A DNA stretch of 64,000 nt from Mytilus edulis. Its lineage: Eukaryota > Mollusca > Bivalvia > Mytilida > Mytilidae. The stretch is taken from contig NC_092352.1 in assembly GCF_963676685.1 (NCBI RefSeq), forward strand, positions 21,843,117 to 21,907,116, given 5' to 3'. The notes beneath the pieces were generated by a model that worked only from the letters and a program-made list of their open reading frames with translations, ran no database searches and was not told where the DNA came from. The position numbers and the translations under genes are program-made. Numbering within the stretch: the first letter of the stretch is position 1; each line of letters opens with the position of its first letter. This document shows positions 1 through 12,177 of this stretch, piece by piece.

Positions 1-836
1 GTCTAGGGTTTAAGTTAACAAATATCAATAACCTTTCTCAAACCTTAATTTTGAATTATTTTCTAAAACGGTATTGATATTTATAAAAAAATGTTTTCCG
101 ATAATTTTAATGCAAGACGTTATTAGGGTCATATTCAAATGTAGGTTATATACTCCTAATGGTGCTTTGTTGCATCCCCTTTTCAAAATCCTTTATTGAT
201 TTAGTAATTAATTCCTGTAAAAATCCTTTCAAATATATTTGTACAAAGAACTCTTTTATATTTATACTATATACACATATGTTGTATTCCTGGAACAGAT
301 TTCACGCTATAAGTTTCTATACAATAGGGTTCTACAAATTCTGAAATAAACACTAAGATATTGTTTGTCTCTATGGTCAGTGGTCTGATTACCATGGTCA
401 AAGATAAAAGTTTCATACCCATTCATCTGACATTCTAATCTCTACCAGCAGGGTGTCTGATAAGAGGTTGTAATATGTTGAATGGGTTAATTAACATCAA
501 TAAATTGTGCAATTTGATATCTCCTAAATTTTAGGATGAAATATGGCGTTTGTCCTGTAACTGTATACAAATGCAGCGAAAATAAAGGTCACACTAGAAT
601 CTGAAACATAAAAATGTACCAAAACTTATAAAACAACCGTATGATTATTCTAAGATGTCTGATATCATTCTGTTTTGCCCTGTATTAGGTCCGGTGACAT
701 AGTTATCGTCCTTTATGTTTTTTATCGTCATACCACCGTCCCAGGTTAGGGGATGGTTGGCACCTTAAAACTAGTTCTTTAGATCTATCGTTACGTTACA
801 GTTACCAATTATGGCTTAAACTCAACGGGAGAGATA
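1..836. other. non-coding stretch, nothing recognised
   Basis: No open frame longer than about 60 codons, and none with a recognisable protein motif. The stretch at about 665-770 resembles the edge of a dispersed mussel repeat (CAGGTTAGGGGATGGTTGG), but I cannot bound it. Confidence 0.4.
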
Positions 837-1560
837 TCACCTATTGATTCTAATATCTGTTTCAAAGCTGTTGACTGACTTTGCGTACCTTATATCTTCT
901 TCGAGTTGGTTCCAATGGATCACAGTCGTAACGAAGAAGGAGATATGAAACTGCTCGGTTTTGCCTATTGTTGTATTAACTGCATTTGAGTTGTTCCTAA
1001 CTGAGATGTTTACTATATAAAGGGCATTCAAAATCTGCAAATCGTTTTGTTTTCCTTTTCACCGAAAACTCATCAGGTTTGATAGCTTGGACGAACCCTC
1101 AACCTCTTTGTACAGAAATGCGAGTCTTTAACTTGTTCTTCTCGACTGCATGTTTTCTAGTTCCAGTATGGTTAAGCATTTTGGTGATCGATCCTTCCTC
1201 TCTAGATTTGTAATTTCCTGTGATGACACGTTCTCTTCTACGCTGGATCCTCCCTAATTGGTCCATGTTCCTTGTTGTTTATGGATCCCATGCTGTTGCC
1301 CCATAATCCAGTGTGGATCTTATCAATGAGATGTAGACTGTTTTCTTGCAATCTTTTGGGAAGAATCGTAGGTTGCGTCTACGAAAGTCAAGTTTTGAAT
1401 TTGCTTTCGTGGCTACATTAGAAATGAAGTGGTACATTAAAAAGTCTTCTGATATCTGTAGCCCAAGATATGAATTGTGTTGAACTTGTTGGAGTATGTG
1501 TCCATTGTTTTTTTGGCGTTGTCAAACGTTGATACTTACAGATGATAGCCAATTCTTCAC
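837..1560 (-). pseudogene. degraded C-terminal part of a non-LTR retrotransposon reverse transcriptase
   Basis: Read on the minus strand, this translates with stops and frame changes into the region downstream of the catalytic palm of a LINE-type reverse transcriptase. Visible pieces in order are a SYLGLQIS-like segment, LRFFPKDCKKTVYISLIRS followed by TLDYGATAWDP (a block typical of CR1/L2/jockey-like RT C-termini, ending here in a stop), then QRRRERVITGNYKSREEG, and finally an HISFFVTT..HWNQLEEDI..AKSVNSF block that marks the extreme C-terminus in these families. The last 67 codons (1040 to 837) are open; upstream there are several nonsense codons. It is a dead 5'-truncated copy. Its upstream end (about 1560) abuts the Penelope-like element on the other strand. 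The superfamily assignment is from memory of the motif order; the clade is not certain. Confidence 0.75.
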
Positions 1561-1563
1561 AAA

Positions 1564-3806
1564 TTGCGAACTAACTCTAGTATTCCTGATTTGATTTCCC
1601 CCAAACTTTACATGGATTGCAACACAATTTCATATAGCAGTCCTAAGTATGAAATTGTTCAAATTATTATGGCATATTGTTATTCTAAACTATTTCCCAA
1701 AATTGATCGCCCTGAAGATCATAAAAAACATTTTATTAAAATAAATTATGTAAATAAAGGTTTTGATTTTGTAAATATTGCCGGTATATTTAACGACCAT
1801 TCTGTTAAAGAACAAATTCCTGGATATTTTGACAATACTGAGCTACCTCTTATTTGTTACATTTACAAGAAATCTACCAGGAAATTTGTGTTTAATTATA
1901 GTCAATTGTGTAAAGATGTTAATATCAGTGAAAATACACCTACTTCATGTAATTGTAGTACCTCCGAATATATTTATGGACCCATTTCCCATGTTATAAC
2001 AGGAGATCTTAACATCGTTCAAGACCGAGAGTTAAAATCATTCCTCAGTAAAGGACCTAAATATCGTCCCCCGTCAACTATTAATTGGAATGAGTGTCGT
2101 AATATCATCCACGACTCACTCCATACTTACTGTATGAAATGGATAAAACGGGAAAAAGCTGACAAAACATCTTTGGACTCTTTTTTTAATTCAGTAATGA
2201 AGATAGTTGATATACGTATTCAACATTTTAAAGAACATTTTACTATTAACAATAACCACAATAAACCTATTTCTCGTATCAAACATAAACTAAAAGAACT
2301 AACCAAGAAATTTGTTTTTGTCCCGGCCGATAAAGCTGCAAATAATATTATTATTGTTTGACGTAAATTTTACATTGAGGTTCTGAAAAAAGAAATCACC
2401 AATTCACCAACATTCCAACTGACTCCATTTTCAGAAAACGACATCTGTAACAAACATAAACTTTTAGCTACCGCTTTACAAGCCGAGCCAAATACAATGA
2501 AAGTCCCAACTATGTATTGGCTTCCGGAGCTACACAAAACACCTTACAAATATAGATTTATTTCGTCTTCAAGCCATTGTTCCACTACTAAATTGTCTAT
2601 TCTTCTTACCATCACACTTGGTACCATTTAAAAAACATGATAATAAATTGTTCAAATAAGGCCTTCGAAAATAGTGGAATTAATTACTTTTGGAGTGTCA
2701 AGAACTCGTTGGAAGAACTTGATAAATTGCATGCTTATATTGGTGATTTTGAATCTGTTCATAGTTTTGATTTTTCTACCCTGTATACCACATTACCTCA
2801 CATTCTCATTAAGAAAAAAATCACACACCTAATTAAATGGGCATTTAAAAAATCAGAATGTGAATATATATGTTCAAACTCTTTTAGGTCATTTTTTAGT
2901 AGCAATAAACAAAAAAACTATGTCAATTGGACATGCTTTGATACTATATATGCCCTTGAATTTTTACTAGATAACATTTTTGTTCGCTTTGGGGATTCTG
3001 TATATCGTCAGATTATCGGAATTCCAATGGGGACTAACTGTGCACCACTTATTGTGGACCTGTTTTTGTATTGCTTCGAGTTACAATTTATGACAAAAAT
3101 AAGCAAAGACCCATCGAAACAACATCTGATAAACAAATTTAATAATACTTTTAGATATTTGGATGATATTTTGGCTCTCAATAATGACGACTTCAGTATG
3201 TATATTAAAGAAATTTATCCTGTTGAACTTACTTTAAATAAAGCTAATACTAACAATGACCACTGCCCTTTCCTCGATCTTGATATCTATATCACTAACG
3301 GAAAGCTGAATACTAACATTTATGATAAAAGAGATGATTTTTCATTTCCTATCGTTAATTATCCATTTTTAGATGGTGACGTTCCCTTGTCACCATCTTA
3401 CGGTGTTTATATATCTCAACTTGTACGATTCGCCCGTGTATGTAACACTGTTTTAGATTTTAACGAGAGAAATTTATGCATTACTGAAAAATTATTACAC
3501 CAGGGTTTTCGATATCACAAACTAGTCAAAACATTCACTAAATTTTATCATCGGTATAAGGACATCATTCGTAAATATAGCTCAACATGCAAACTTCATA
3601 TACGTTCAGGTATTTCACATCTAATTTTTTATGGAAATATTCTTTATAAAGCACAAAGGTGTCAGTATTCACCTCAAAAACTAACAAAACCTTTGAATAG
3701 ACTTATTAAGAAGGGATATAGTTACGATACTGTTGTCAGGTCATTAAAGATTGCATATTTTGGCGTTAATATTGATTCACTTATAGGGTTTTTGCATCGA
3801 AACTAA
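1564..3806 (+). pseudogene. Penelope-like element reverse transcriptase, broken by one stop and one frameshift
   Basis: Two long frames together cover a Penelope-like reverse transcriptase. The first (1564-2361) carries the N-terminal block GDLNIV..LSKGPKYRPP and the VPADKAANNIIIV motif, comparable to the DKG-type motif of this group. It ends at a TGA exactly where related copies have a cysteine codon, and the same frame then continues (RKFYIEVLKKEI..MYWLPELHKTPYKYRF) to about 2630, where a frameshift leads into the second frame (2637-3806). That frame holds RT motif A (FDFSTLYTTL), motif B (GIPMGTNCAP) and motif C (FRYLDD, about 3150-3167), then the thumb region. I see no GIY-YIG endonuclease domain before the stop at 3806, so this is probably an endonuclease-lacking lineage or an end-truncated copy. 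With only one nonsense codon and one frameshift it is fairly young. It is an inactive mobile element, not a host gene. Confidence 0.85.
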
Positions 3807-4185
3807 ACACATTTATTCAAAAACCAGTTGTTGGCATGACACGGGTTATGTTCTTCTCATATATGTTATGATGGTATGATACTAAACCCATAACGGGAAG
3901 GATTGTGCCTGATGTTCATATGATGAAATCATAATCTTTCAGTCAGTTTAATTGAAGTCTGGAGCTGGCATGTCAGTTAACTGCTAGTAGTCTGTTGTTA
4001 TTTATGTATTATTGTCATTTTGTTTATTTTCTTTGGTTACATCTTCTGACATCAGACTCGGACTTCTCTTGAACTGAATTTTAATGTGCGTATTGTTATG
4101 CGTTTACTTTTCTACATTGGCTAGAGGTATAGGTGGAGGGTTGAGATCTCAAAAAACATGTTTAACCCCGCTGTCATATTTCAGT
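3807..4185 (+). repeat. 3' tail of the Penelope-like element
   Basis: Sequence directly after the RT stop, with the conserved block GTCTGGAGCTGGCATGTCAG, TTAACTGCTAGTAGTCTG and the trailing ACATGTTTAACCCCGC. I recognise this as the usual 3' untranslated tail of this element type in mussels. It breaks off at about 4180 into unique sequence. Confidence 0.6.
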
Positions 4186-5204
4186 AAGTATTTCACATTT
4201 TGTACCATAACTTGAAATTGCTTGGATTGATTTAGTGGAACCTATACATAATTATTGAAACTGGTGAACATAATAAGCTGATTCATTAAAAAAAACCTAA
4301 TATCTTCTGGCATGTTTTTCTACAGAGCCATTTTAATTGCATATGATTAAATGCCTTCGAAATATCCTTTTTAATTCTTGCAACAATTTCAATATACACA
4401 ATAAGGGCGCATCTTACTTTCTTGATGCAGCTGTTGATTTTTATTCTGGAAAGGTCCTTGTTTTTGATGATCTCAAACATTTTATAAAATTTTGTGTTTT
4501 CCAAATGATTGGTTAAACGTTGTTTTATTTGCTCTTTGTGGACACCACATCATAATTTGGGAAAAATTTTACTAAATTAAATTGATCTTAGATTTTGTTG
4601 TTATATTTTGCTTTTTAGGCTTTCACTGCATGTATGTCAAGTGCACATGGTGAAGGCTATTATACAAAAACACACATCGTTAGCGTTTAAATCGGTATTA
4701 TATGCATTTTTATAACAACTGTCGGACTAGTATCTATACGGTGTTTATATTTGACCGAATGTGGTATCTGCCAAAAACAGTTTTATTTTAATTATAATTA
4801 ATATGATCGATTTTCAAAATGTTCTGTTCAGGTCCAATTAGTTTTTATTCTACAAAACATGATATACTTGTTTTGAAATTAAAGCTTTTGGTCACCAATA
4901 TAACGGATGAAAGATGTTTCTACTAAAAATGTTGTGTCAAATAGAAATTCCAGGAGAGTCATCACTTGGTCGGCTCCGCTGGTGAGTAGAAATTCAGTCC
5001 TAGAGATCAACTCCCACCTGGTATCCCGGTTTATGGTACTTACATTAGCTTATTGTCTCCATTGATTAGATTTTGGTCATGTATTTATAGTTGATAACAG
5101 AGGACGTCCTACGTTCTTTAGTCAGTTCTTAAAAGAGAGACAAAATATAACCAAGGGAAATTCAAACTCATAAGTTTAAATGCTCTTCAACTTTGTATTT
5201 GTTT
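4186..5204. other. non-coding stretch, nothing recognised
   Basis: AT-rich sequence with only short chance frames (for example 4286-4504 minus, low-complexity composition). No repeat ends recognised. Confidence 0.4.
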
Positions 5205-5305
5205 GGCTTTTTAACTATTTTGATCTGAGCGTCACTGAAGAGTCTTATGTAGACGAAACGCGCGTCTGGCGTATAAAATTATAATCCTGGTACTTTTGAT
5301 AACTA
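5205..5305 (+). repeat. dispersed repeat with GACGAAACGCGCGTCTGGCG core
   Basis: Core at about 5253-5272, preceded by GATCTGAGCGTCACTGA and followed by ATAATCCTGGTACTTTTGAT. Related copies lie at about 37985-38065, 57640-57725 and, inverted, 50755-50870, so the repeat is supported inside this window. Confidence 0.75.
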
Positions 5306-6507
5306 TTAAGCATTGAAATAATTGAAATGCAATTCTTGTCCGAGAATTTCTAATTTATAAGTTACTGCAGTTTTGTTTTGTCTTTTGTACTCTAAAACTT
5401 GGCTTATACCTTTACCTTTTCAAACTTTTTGGGTTCGATCGGACTTTATCACGGTGATAACAGAAGCGTATGTTATATATGTACGTTCATCGATTTGGAA
5501 CTTGATTTCTAGTTGAAAACTATGTCTGTCTAACCTTTTAGATTGTATCATATGGTCATCAACCATCTAAGCATGCTTAACGCAAAACGAAATGTCAAGT
5601 AATTTCTGTATTCTGTCCTTGAAATAATTTCGTAAGAACCAATCTTTATTCTCCTTTAGTTCTTAGACAATAATTAATGTCATCAGAATCAATCACCAAA
5701 TAATGTCAACATCTAAGATAATTATTATATCCGACAACTTACGTGACAAATTTTACACTGGTAAATAACACAATTTGTCTGGACATAAAAACAATAATAA
5801 GAATCAAACTGTGAACAGAATATAATAGTAGATAGATAAGTAATTCTATGATATCAAATTATGAAATATTGTCCAGTCGACATTTTTCAAAGGAGACGAA
5901 GTACAGATTGTATGACCTTGTTTAAATCATAGTTGTCTACAAAATATTGAAATAGTTATTTTTGTAATGAAATTGCTATTTTAAAATTGTTAAAAAAAAA
6001 GAAAGCATTTATATAAGCTGTTCACAGGAAATATGGTTTTCTTTATTTTTCATCTGATTATTCGTTAACTTTATGATGATTTCTGAATTTAGACTTTTAC
6101 TCATAACAGCATTAGCCACAGGTCACTGTCTTTTCCATTTGATTAGAACTATTTACTAAAAATTCTAATAAACGATGTCTGACATTTAACTTGAACCATT
6201 GAAGGTTTGCTATGCAATGAAGCATTAGGTAAATTTATTAGGCATTATCAGAAACATTGATTTATTCAGTAATAAGCGGGAGATTTGACATAATTTTTTA
6301 GATTCTGACATTTCTCTGCATTGAATCGCTACCAAATCTTATTTGGTAATCTAGATTCTCATTCCAAACACTTCAATAATTACAGAGTCATAATTACATT
6401 GGTTTTAAATCGTTTAAAACGCATTTTATAATGAACACGTGGTCTGATTTTGACGTAGTTATAGAAGTTAGTTTTAAGCAGGTAAGGTATAATCGTAATC
6501 AGCTCAT
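5306..6507. other. non-coding stretch, nothing recognised
   Basis: AT-rich DNA with no long frames, tRNA or clear repeat ends. Confidence 0.4.
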
Positions 6508-6634
6508 TGGCGGATCCAGGGGGGTCCCCCTTTTTTTGGCCGATCAATGCATTTGAATGGGGACATATAGTTGGAGCCCCTTTTGTTTTGGGTTGGGAAC
6601 CCCCCTTTTTAAAATGGCTGGATCCGACCCTGCA
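6508..6634. mobile_element. short MITE with GGCGGATCC ends
   Basis: About 127 bp. The left end is GGCGGATCCAGGGGGGT and the right end is GGCTGGATCCGACCCTG, an imperfect inverted repeat around GGATCC. The interior has G-runs and C-runs (GGGTCCCCC, AACCCCCC). This short palindromic repeat is familiar from bivalve genomes; that is recollection. The minus frame crossing it (6380-6664) is fortuitous. Confidence 0.55.
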
Positions 6635-6809
6635 GCTGTAATCAATCGAAGCTTTTTGTTCCATGCAATTACATGAAAATAAAATAGCACCTCATTCTTC
6701 AAGCAATTTTCCTCGGAGTTCAGATTTTTTTAAATTTTACTTTTTCCTGTGTTTAATAAACCTGTTATTTAATCCCATCACTTTATACTAAAATCTTTCC
6801 AAAATCAAG

Positions 6810-7020
6810 CAAGTCACCAGTCTCACAAAAGAGACACCACATATACCAAATGGATAAACTCATAAGTCGAAAAATAAACCCCTGACACTGCCATGGCAAT
6901 AAACGGACAGACAACAATACACAAACACATCATCGAAATCTTTTTATTAAGCAACACGAACCCTTCCAAAAGCCAACGGTGATCTCAGGTGATCCAGAAG
7001 CATAAACAGATTAAGACAAT
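6810..7020 (-). repeat. Penelope-like element 3' tail fragment, minus orientation
   Basis: Reads on the minus strand as the 3' tail type also seen at 51880-52140: ATCTCAGGTGATCCAGAAG beside CAACACGAACCC, then TGCCATGGCAAT on the plus strand. A solo truncated fragment. Confidence 0.45.
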
Positions 7021-7627
7021 TAACAATGACCGGAGAGTTAATTTTGTACACGTAATATCTTTATGCTATAATCATGACTTTATATCAAATACTAGTCAAC
7101 AAAAATAATAATTCATAAGTTCGAACTCTAATTTATCATAAAATATATTAAAAATAACACATGTAAGATTATCCAACGAAATACATTAATTTGTTTCTAT
7201 AAAAAAATATAAAAAATGTTTCAGAAAAAATCTTACAAAATTGGAAAATGAAAAACAAATCCATGTCATTAAATACAGGATTTTTGTGGTCGCATTTATT
7301 TTGAGGAAAACCAAGACTAAAAACGGTAATTAATGTTGAAATTGGGAAATTATGTATTCAAATATCTGCAAAGGAATTTAATTCAAATTTTTAATCAGAC
7401 AATCATTATTATGCAAGCGTCCAGTTCTCAAATCGGTGTTTTTTTTAAATCAAATTTTTTGTCGGAAAAGAGATTCATAGCTCTTACATAATCTCTGAAT
7501 AATGGGAGATGAATATCTTATTTAGTAAATATTAACAGATAATTGAAATATTTATTTAGTCAATTCATTGAGGCAAAACAAGGAGATAATAAAACAACTT
7601 TACGTACGGTGACCTATGGCTGTTCAT
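7021..7627. other. non-coding stretch, nothing recognised
   Basis: AT-rich, with no frame of note and no recognised repeat. Confidence 0.35.
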
Positions 7628-7704
7628 TTCTGCTGGCCATGTAATGTCTGTATAATCCTGCTTGCCATGTAATTATTGTATAATCCTGCTGGCCATGTAA
7701 TTTC
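7628..7704 (+). repeat. three short tandem copies at the 5' edge of the second Penelope-like element
   Basis: The phrase CCTGC(T/G)GGCCATGTAAT with a preceding TGTATAAT recurs three times at about 25 to 29-bp spacing just before the open frame begins. The copy next to the gene reads on into the conserved GDLNIV block, so the tandem was made from element sequence (AGHVISGDLNIV). Confidence 0.7.
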
Positions 7705-9390
7705 TGGAGACCTTAACATAGTCAATAACTACAACTTGAGACAACTTTTATCCAAGGGTCCGAAATACAGAGAGCCACAGCCAATCAATTGGAAGCAGAA
7801 CTTCAAACGACTTATGGATTTAGTTGAGGGTTATGCAAAAGACTGGGCAAAAAGAGAAAAGGTTGATGTTTACACTCTTTCGGAGTGGGTAAAATCAGTG
7901 AGGTCATTGATTCAGATAAGAGTAAGTAAGCTTTAAGGGTCAATGAGCACCAAAGCTCCTTCCATCTTTAAAGTCCCTCAGGTCATAGAGGAGTTGTCTT
8001 GCCTCCATGACAAATATGTTGTCGTTCCAGCTGACAAAGCCTCACACAATATTGTTTTTGTTTGCAAGAAACACTACATTGACTGCCTGATTAAGGAACT
8101 CGGGATAAATAACATACTTGGAAATCCTACATATACACTAAGTACGCTTACGAAGCAGGAGATCCTGGAAAACCACAAATCGGTTCTAATCTTCTTTAGT
8201 GTTAATCCAAAGGATGGAGACCAGGATCTTCCATCCTTATATTGGATTCCTAAGCTTCACAAGAATCCTTATAAGGAAAGGTATATTGCAGGTTCTTCCA
8301 AGTGTTCCACTAAACCCCTATCTAAAGTTCTTACTGCCATACTCACTTCAGTCAAAGAAGGACTTCAGAAATATTCCGAAACGGCATATTCAAGAAGTGG
8401 TGTTAATCAGATGTGGATACTGAAAAATTCAAAAGAGTTATTGGTGAATTTACAATCTCAATCATTAAAACATTGTTCCAACATTAAAACCTTTGATTTT
8501 TCAACTCTTTATACCACTATTCTAAATACTAAACTTAAAGCTCGACTGAAAGAACTCGTCAGCTTATGTTTCTTTAACAAAAAGGGCACTAGACGTTTTA
8601 AACATCTAGTTTGGGCAGAAATTCAGCTTACTCTGTGAAAAATCATACAGAGTCAAGGAAAAAATACACCGAATAGGATATCACTGCCATGCTGAACTTT
8701 TTAATTGACAACATATTTGTTGAATTTGGAGGTTTGGTCTTCCAACAGACTATTGGAATACCAATGGGTACACATTGCGCTCCTCTACTTGCAGATTTGT
8801 TTTTGTTTTCCTATGAAGCAGAATTTATCCAAGGGCTTTTACAGAAAGGAGAAAAGAAATTAGCCCCGTTTTTTTTTATTTCACCTTTCGGTATATTGAT
8901 GATGTACTGTCTCTTAATAATAATAGTTTCAGTGATCACTTACATTAAATATATCCAAGTGAACTTGAAATTAAAGATACTACCGACACAGATAAATCTG
9001 CTTCATATTTAGACCCTTTCTCGAAATGACTACTGATGGTAGGTTGAATACCAACATTTATGACAAACGCGATGATTTTAATTTTCCTATAGTCAGCTTT
9101 CCATTTCTGTGTAGCAACATCCCAGCGGCACCAGCATATGGAGTATATGTGTCTTAATTGATACGTTACTCTACAGCTAGCTCAAAGTACGTTCTTAATT
9201 GATACGTTACTCTACAGCTAGCTCAAAGTACGTTGATTTTGTTGAACGAGGAATACTGCTTTCTCAAAAGTTGCTAAGACAGGGCTATGAATCAATCAAA
9301 TTAAGGTCATCACTCAAGAAATTTTACGGTCGCCATCATGAGCTGATTGGCCATTATGACAAAAAGTGTGTCAGAAATCATATCTGATAT
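7676..9390 (+). pseudogene. second Penelope-like element reverse transcriptase, frameshifted
   Basis: A second, clearly diverged copy of the same protein type. Pieces in order: 7676-7936 with GDLNIV and LLSKGPKYREPQPINW, ending in a TAA; 7943-8638 with VPADKASHNIVFVCKKHY, SLYWIPKLHKNPY and motif A FDFSTLYTT; a frame break around 8640; 8689 onward with motif B GIPMGTHCAP. A frameshift at about 8865-8890 then puts motif C (FRYIDDV, about 8886-8906) in another frame. LNTNIYDKRDDFNFPIV follows, then the C-terminal part 9199-9387 (RQGYESIKLRSSLKKFYGRHHEL). At least three lesions and a 41-bp internal tandem duplication make it inactive. Here the position before the downstream sequence is a cysteine (VCKK), supporting the reading that the first element's TGA replaced a cysteine codon. 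Confidence 0.85.
9152..9233 (+). repeat. perfect 41-bp tandem duplication inside the element
   Basis: The 41-bp unit starting TCTTAATTGATACGTTACTC and ending CTCAAAGTACGT occurs twice in immediate succession (9152-9192 and 9193-9233) with no differences visible, so the duplication is recent relative to the element. 41 is not a multiple of 3, so it shifts the frame. Confidence 0.9.
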
Positions 9391-9700
9391 TCTTCCTCAG
9401 TCATAATAACTTTGATCCATCACTACCGAACTGAACAAAGAAAAAACACGGCGGGTGCCGTATACGGTGCAGGAAATGCTTACCCTTCCGGAGCATCTGA
9501 TTTCACTCCCGGTTTTTAGTGGAGTTCGTGTTGTTTATTATTTATTATTTATAACTGTTGATGTAAATGGCCTTTGGTTTTTTGAGTCTTTGTTTACTCC
9601 TTGATTTTGATTGTTATTGTCTTGGACTCTTGTGAAGAGTTGCGTCATTGACAATCATACCATATCATCTTTTTTTTTATATATTTATGTGTATCTGGAG
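9391..9700 (+). repeat. 3' tail of the second Penelope-like element
   Basis: After the RT end come CGGCGGGTGCCG, ACCCTTCCGGAGCATCTGAT and GAGTTCGTGTTGTTTATTAT, the same order as in the tail at 51880-52010. Ends in AATCATACCATATCATC and a T-run near 9690. Confidence 0.6.
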
Positions 9701-10239
9701 GACATTTATAAGTGGTATTATTTGTGGTATTAATTCGTTCAAGATACTGTGATCTGAAAAAGAACGTTCCGTAATTACCACCGCAATTCCAAAAAGTAAA
9801 TATTATTGTTAAGGGGTCAATTGAAGACCTCCTCCAGTGCGGGATGTTCTTATTGGTGACATTGGGATGAATTCTGATCTTTGGTCGGGCTGTTATCTCT
9901 TTGACAAATTGCCCATTTACATTCTTTATTCCAAATATTGTTGCTAGTGTTAACGATACAAAACTATTTGAAAGTAGCGTTTTTTCAAATCTCGTTTTTA
10001 ATCAATCTACATTCATGTTCAGAACGCTTAAAACAGTTGATAGTTTGATGTAGTGTGTCATAATTTGTATTATGCAACTTACCATAGAATGCTTACACCT
10101 TGCTGTGATATGCAGCTTACCACAGACTGCCAACAACACACTCTGATATCACGGTGAAAATACCAAACACGTGGTGTAATCGAACTTATATATTGTGTAC
10201 AAGGAATATCTGTCCAACCATGTCATCATATCAATAGAT
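9701..10239. other. non-coding stretch, nothing recognised
   Basis: Unique-looking AT-rich DNA with no coding signal. Confidence 0.35.
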
Positions 10240-12120
10240 CAGAACCCATACTTCTCCTTCGTTAACTATTAATACTATTATAAGGTTCTTCATCAAATTT
10301 CAAACTTTGGAATAACATATAAAACTATATATTTGATTGCAAAGTTGAACTTAATTTCACAAACCATCATATCTGTGGTATTGGCCTGCAAGTAAAGGTC
10401 AAATAATTTGAATCCGTATTCATGCAGCCTTTAAAACTGACCTTAAGAGAAGATTGGTTTGCATGTGTTCATCATCTGGCTCATGTATTAAAAAGAAAAG
10501 AATACCAACATGAAAAAGACAAACAAGGGAGCCACCATTCCGTATCCGGCCCACAAACAATAATTATTATAGCGGCAAAACGCTAATTTACACATATGTT
10601 TAGCCTATAACATGAGATCAAACAGACCTACAAAAACCCAATTACATGTGCTCGCTATAATATAGTTATAATTTTGTTTATATTCGGTTATCTGACAGTT
10701 TTCGGAGGTTATCTCTATGGTTTATTATATGGTCTAAAGCATAACTAAATGCTGATACATTATAGCGAGGGCGTTTTTTTTTTATCTTAATGTAATTTGG
10801 TATTCGTTTAAGTGAATCATACATTAAATTTGAGAATTTGTGTCAAATCGGTGAACATGAATTTGACAGCTAATGATTTCTGAATAGAACATGAACAAAT
10901 CACATTGTGAATATTGATTGAAACCTCACAAGAATTAATTCCAAGACGGATACAAACAAATTTCCTTCAAGAATCAAGGTCCAACTACCACGAGACATTT
11001 AATGAATGTTTACAAAGAAATCTTTGTGATGTAAATGTTAAATTAGTTATTGGAAGACATTTACAGAATTTCAATCGAATTTTGTCTCCTCCTACACCAG
11101 ACATCTTGACATTTGTATCATAAATAAGCAATTTGTTATTCAAATAGTATTTGGTTCATATAATACATTCACCTCTTTTGCGAGACCGATGAAATTAAGA
11201 ATCAGCAGATTGCCTCTGAAAATTTTAGATTGTTTACAATGCCATTATAAACGTTTACACATCTAAGAATATGACTTTCCAACTACGGAAACACCTTGAT
11301 AAATGAACTACAAATCAAAGCTTCGGTAACTAAAATATGGTTTTGATATTGTGAATATAGTTTCAGGGCTCAAACTATATTTTCTGTACACATAATTGAC
11401 TTTAATTATTTTACAAATATTTCAAACGTACTATTCGACTTTTATTGCCAAAAATTATATATACCACTTCTATAAAAGTGAATTGCGTCTAATTTTTTTT
11501 TTTGTTATGACGCTGTTTACAGCCAATCTAGCTCACTGTATGGCTCATTAAGCTATCATCAGTTATTTATGTAAATCGTATACATCAGGGAAACTTTATT
11601 CCTTTTTGTATTTTTTGTTATATACTTTTCATCAAAAGAATACGTAAATATACAACTAGATTTAATTTGCATATGCCCTGACAAATATACACTTTATTTT
11701 ATGTTTTTGAAAAGTGCATTCAACCAACTTGCAAGCAAATTTCTGTGTAAAAATACATAACTCAAAAAAACCATTTTACAACATCTTTAAACTAAAAGGC
11801 TACCAGCTAGCCTCTTTAACGAATCTAACCTTGACGTACCTAATGGTACCTGTTTTTAAAGCACTTAGTAAACATCTTATTCTGTCCATGAAAGCTTTTT
11901 TTTTTTTTATATCTGTCGTTTTTTGTTTGGTATTGATTTTGAACTGAATTTTGAATTCAATTGTTTTTAATTGTTTCTTCTGATTTTTTAAAACATTATT
12001 TACTGCCTTAACAATATTGACTCCATGAATAAAGTTGAGTGTCTTTTTGTTACTATTAGAGAAAAACAGGTATAATAGTATGAGTCAATATAAAAGGCTT
12101 CTATATTTTGGAAAAAAGAT
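10240..12120 (+). repeat. low-copy repeat R, copy 1
   Basis: A non-coding segment of about 1.9 kb. Its first part (10240-10900) recurs at 38690-39490; its later part (about 10780-12120) recurs at 44560-47640 with a 1.7-kb insertion in that copy; its 11735-11860 portion recurs at 63845-64000. Shared landmarks include AACCACGAGACATTTAATGA versus ACTACCACGAGACATTTAAT, and the phrase CAGGGCTCAAA. The 69-codon frame at 10914-11123 lies in it and is not preserved in the other copies. Confidence 0.75.
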
Positions 12121-12177
12121 AAATTTGAATATAGAAACCTTTTGTATAATTGTCTTTCATTGGCATTTCTTTTATCT

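Noticed and set aside
10914..11123. 69-codon frame as a small gene
   Set aside because: It lies in low-copy repeat R, and the frame is broken in the copy at 44690-44900.
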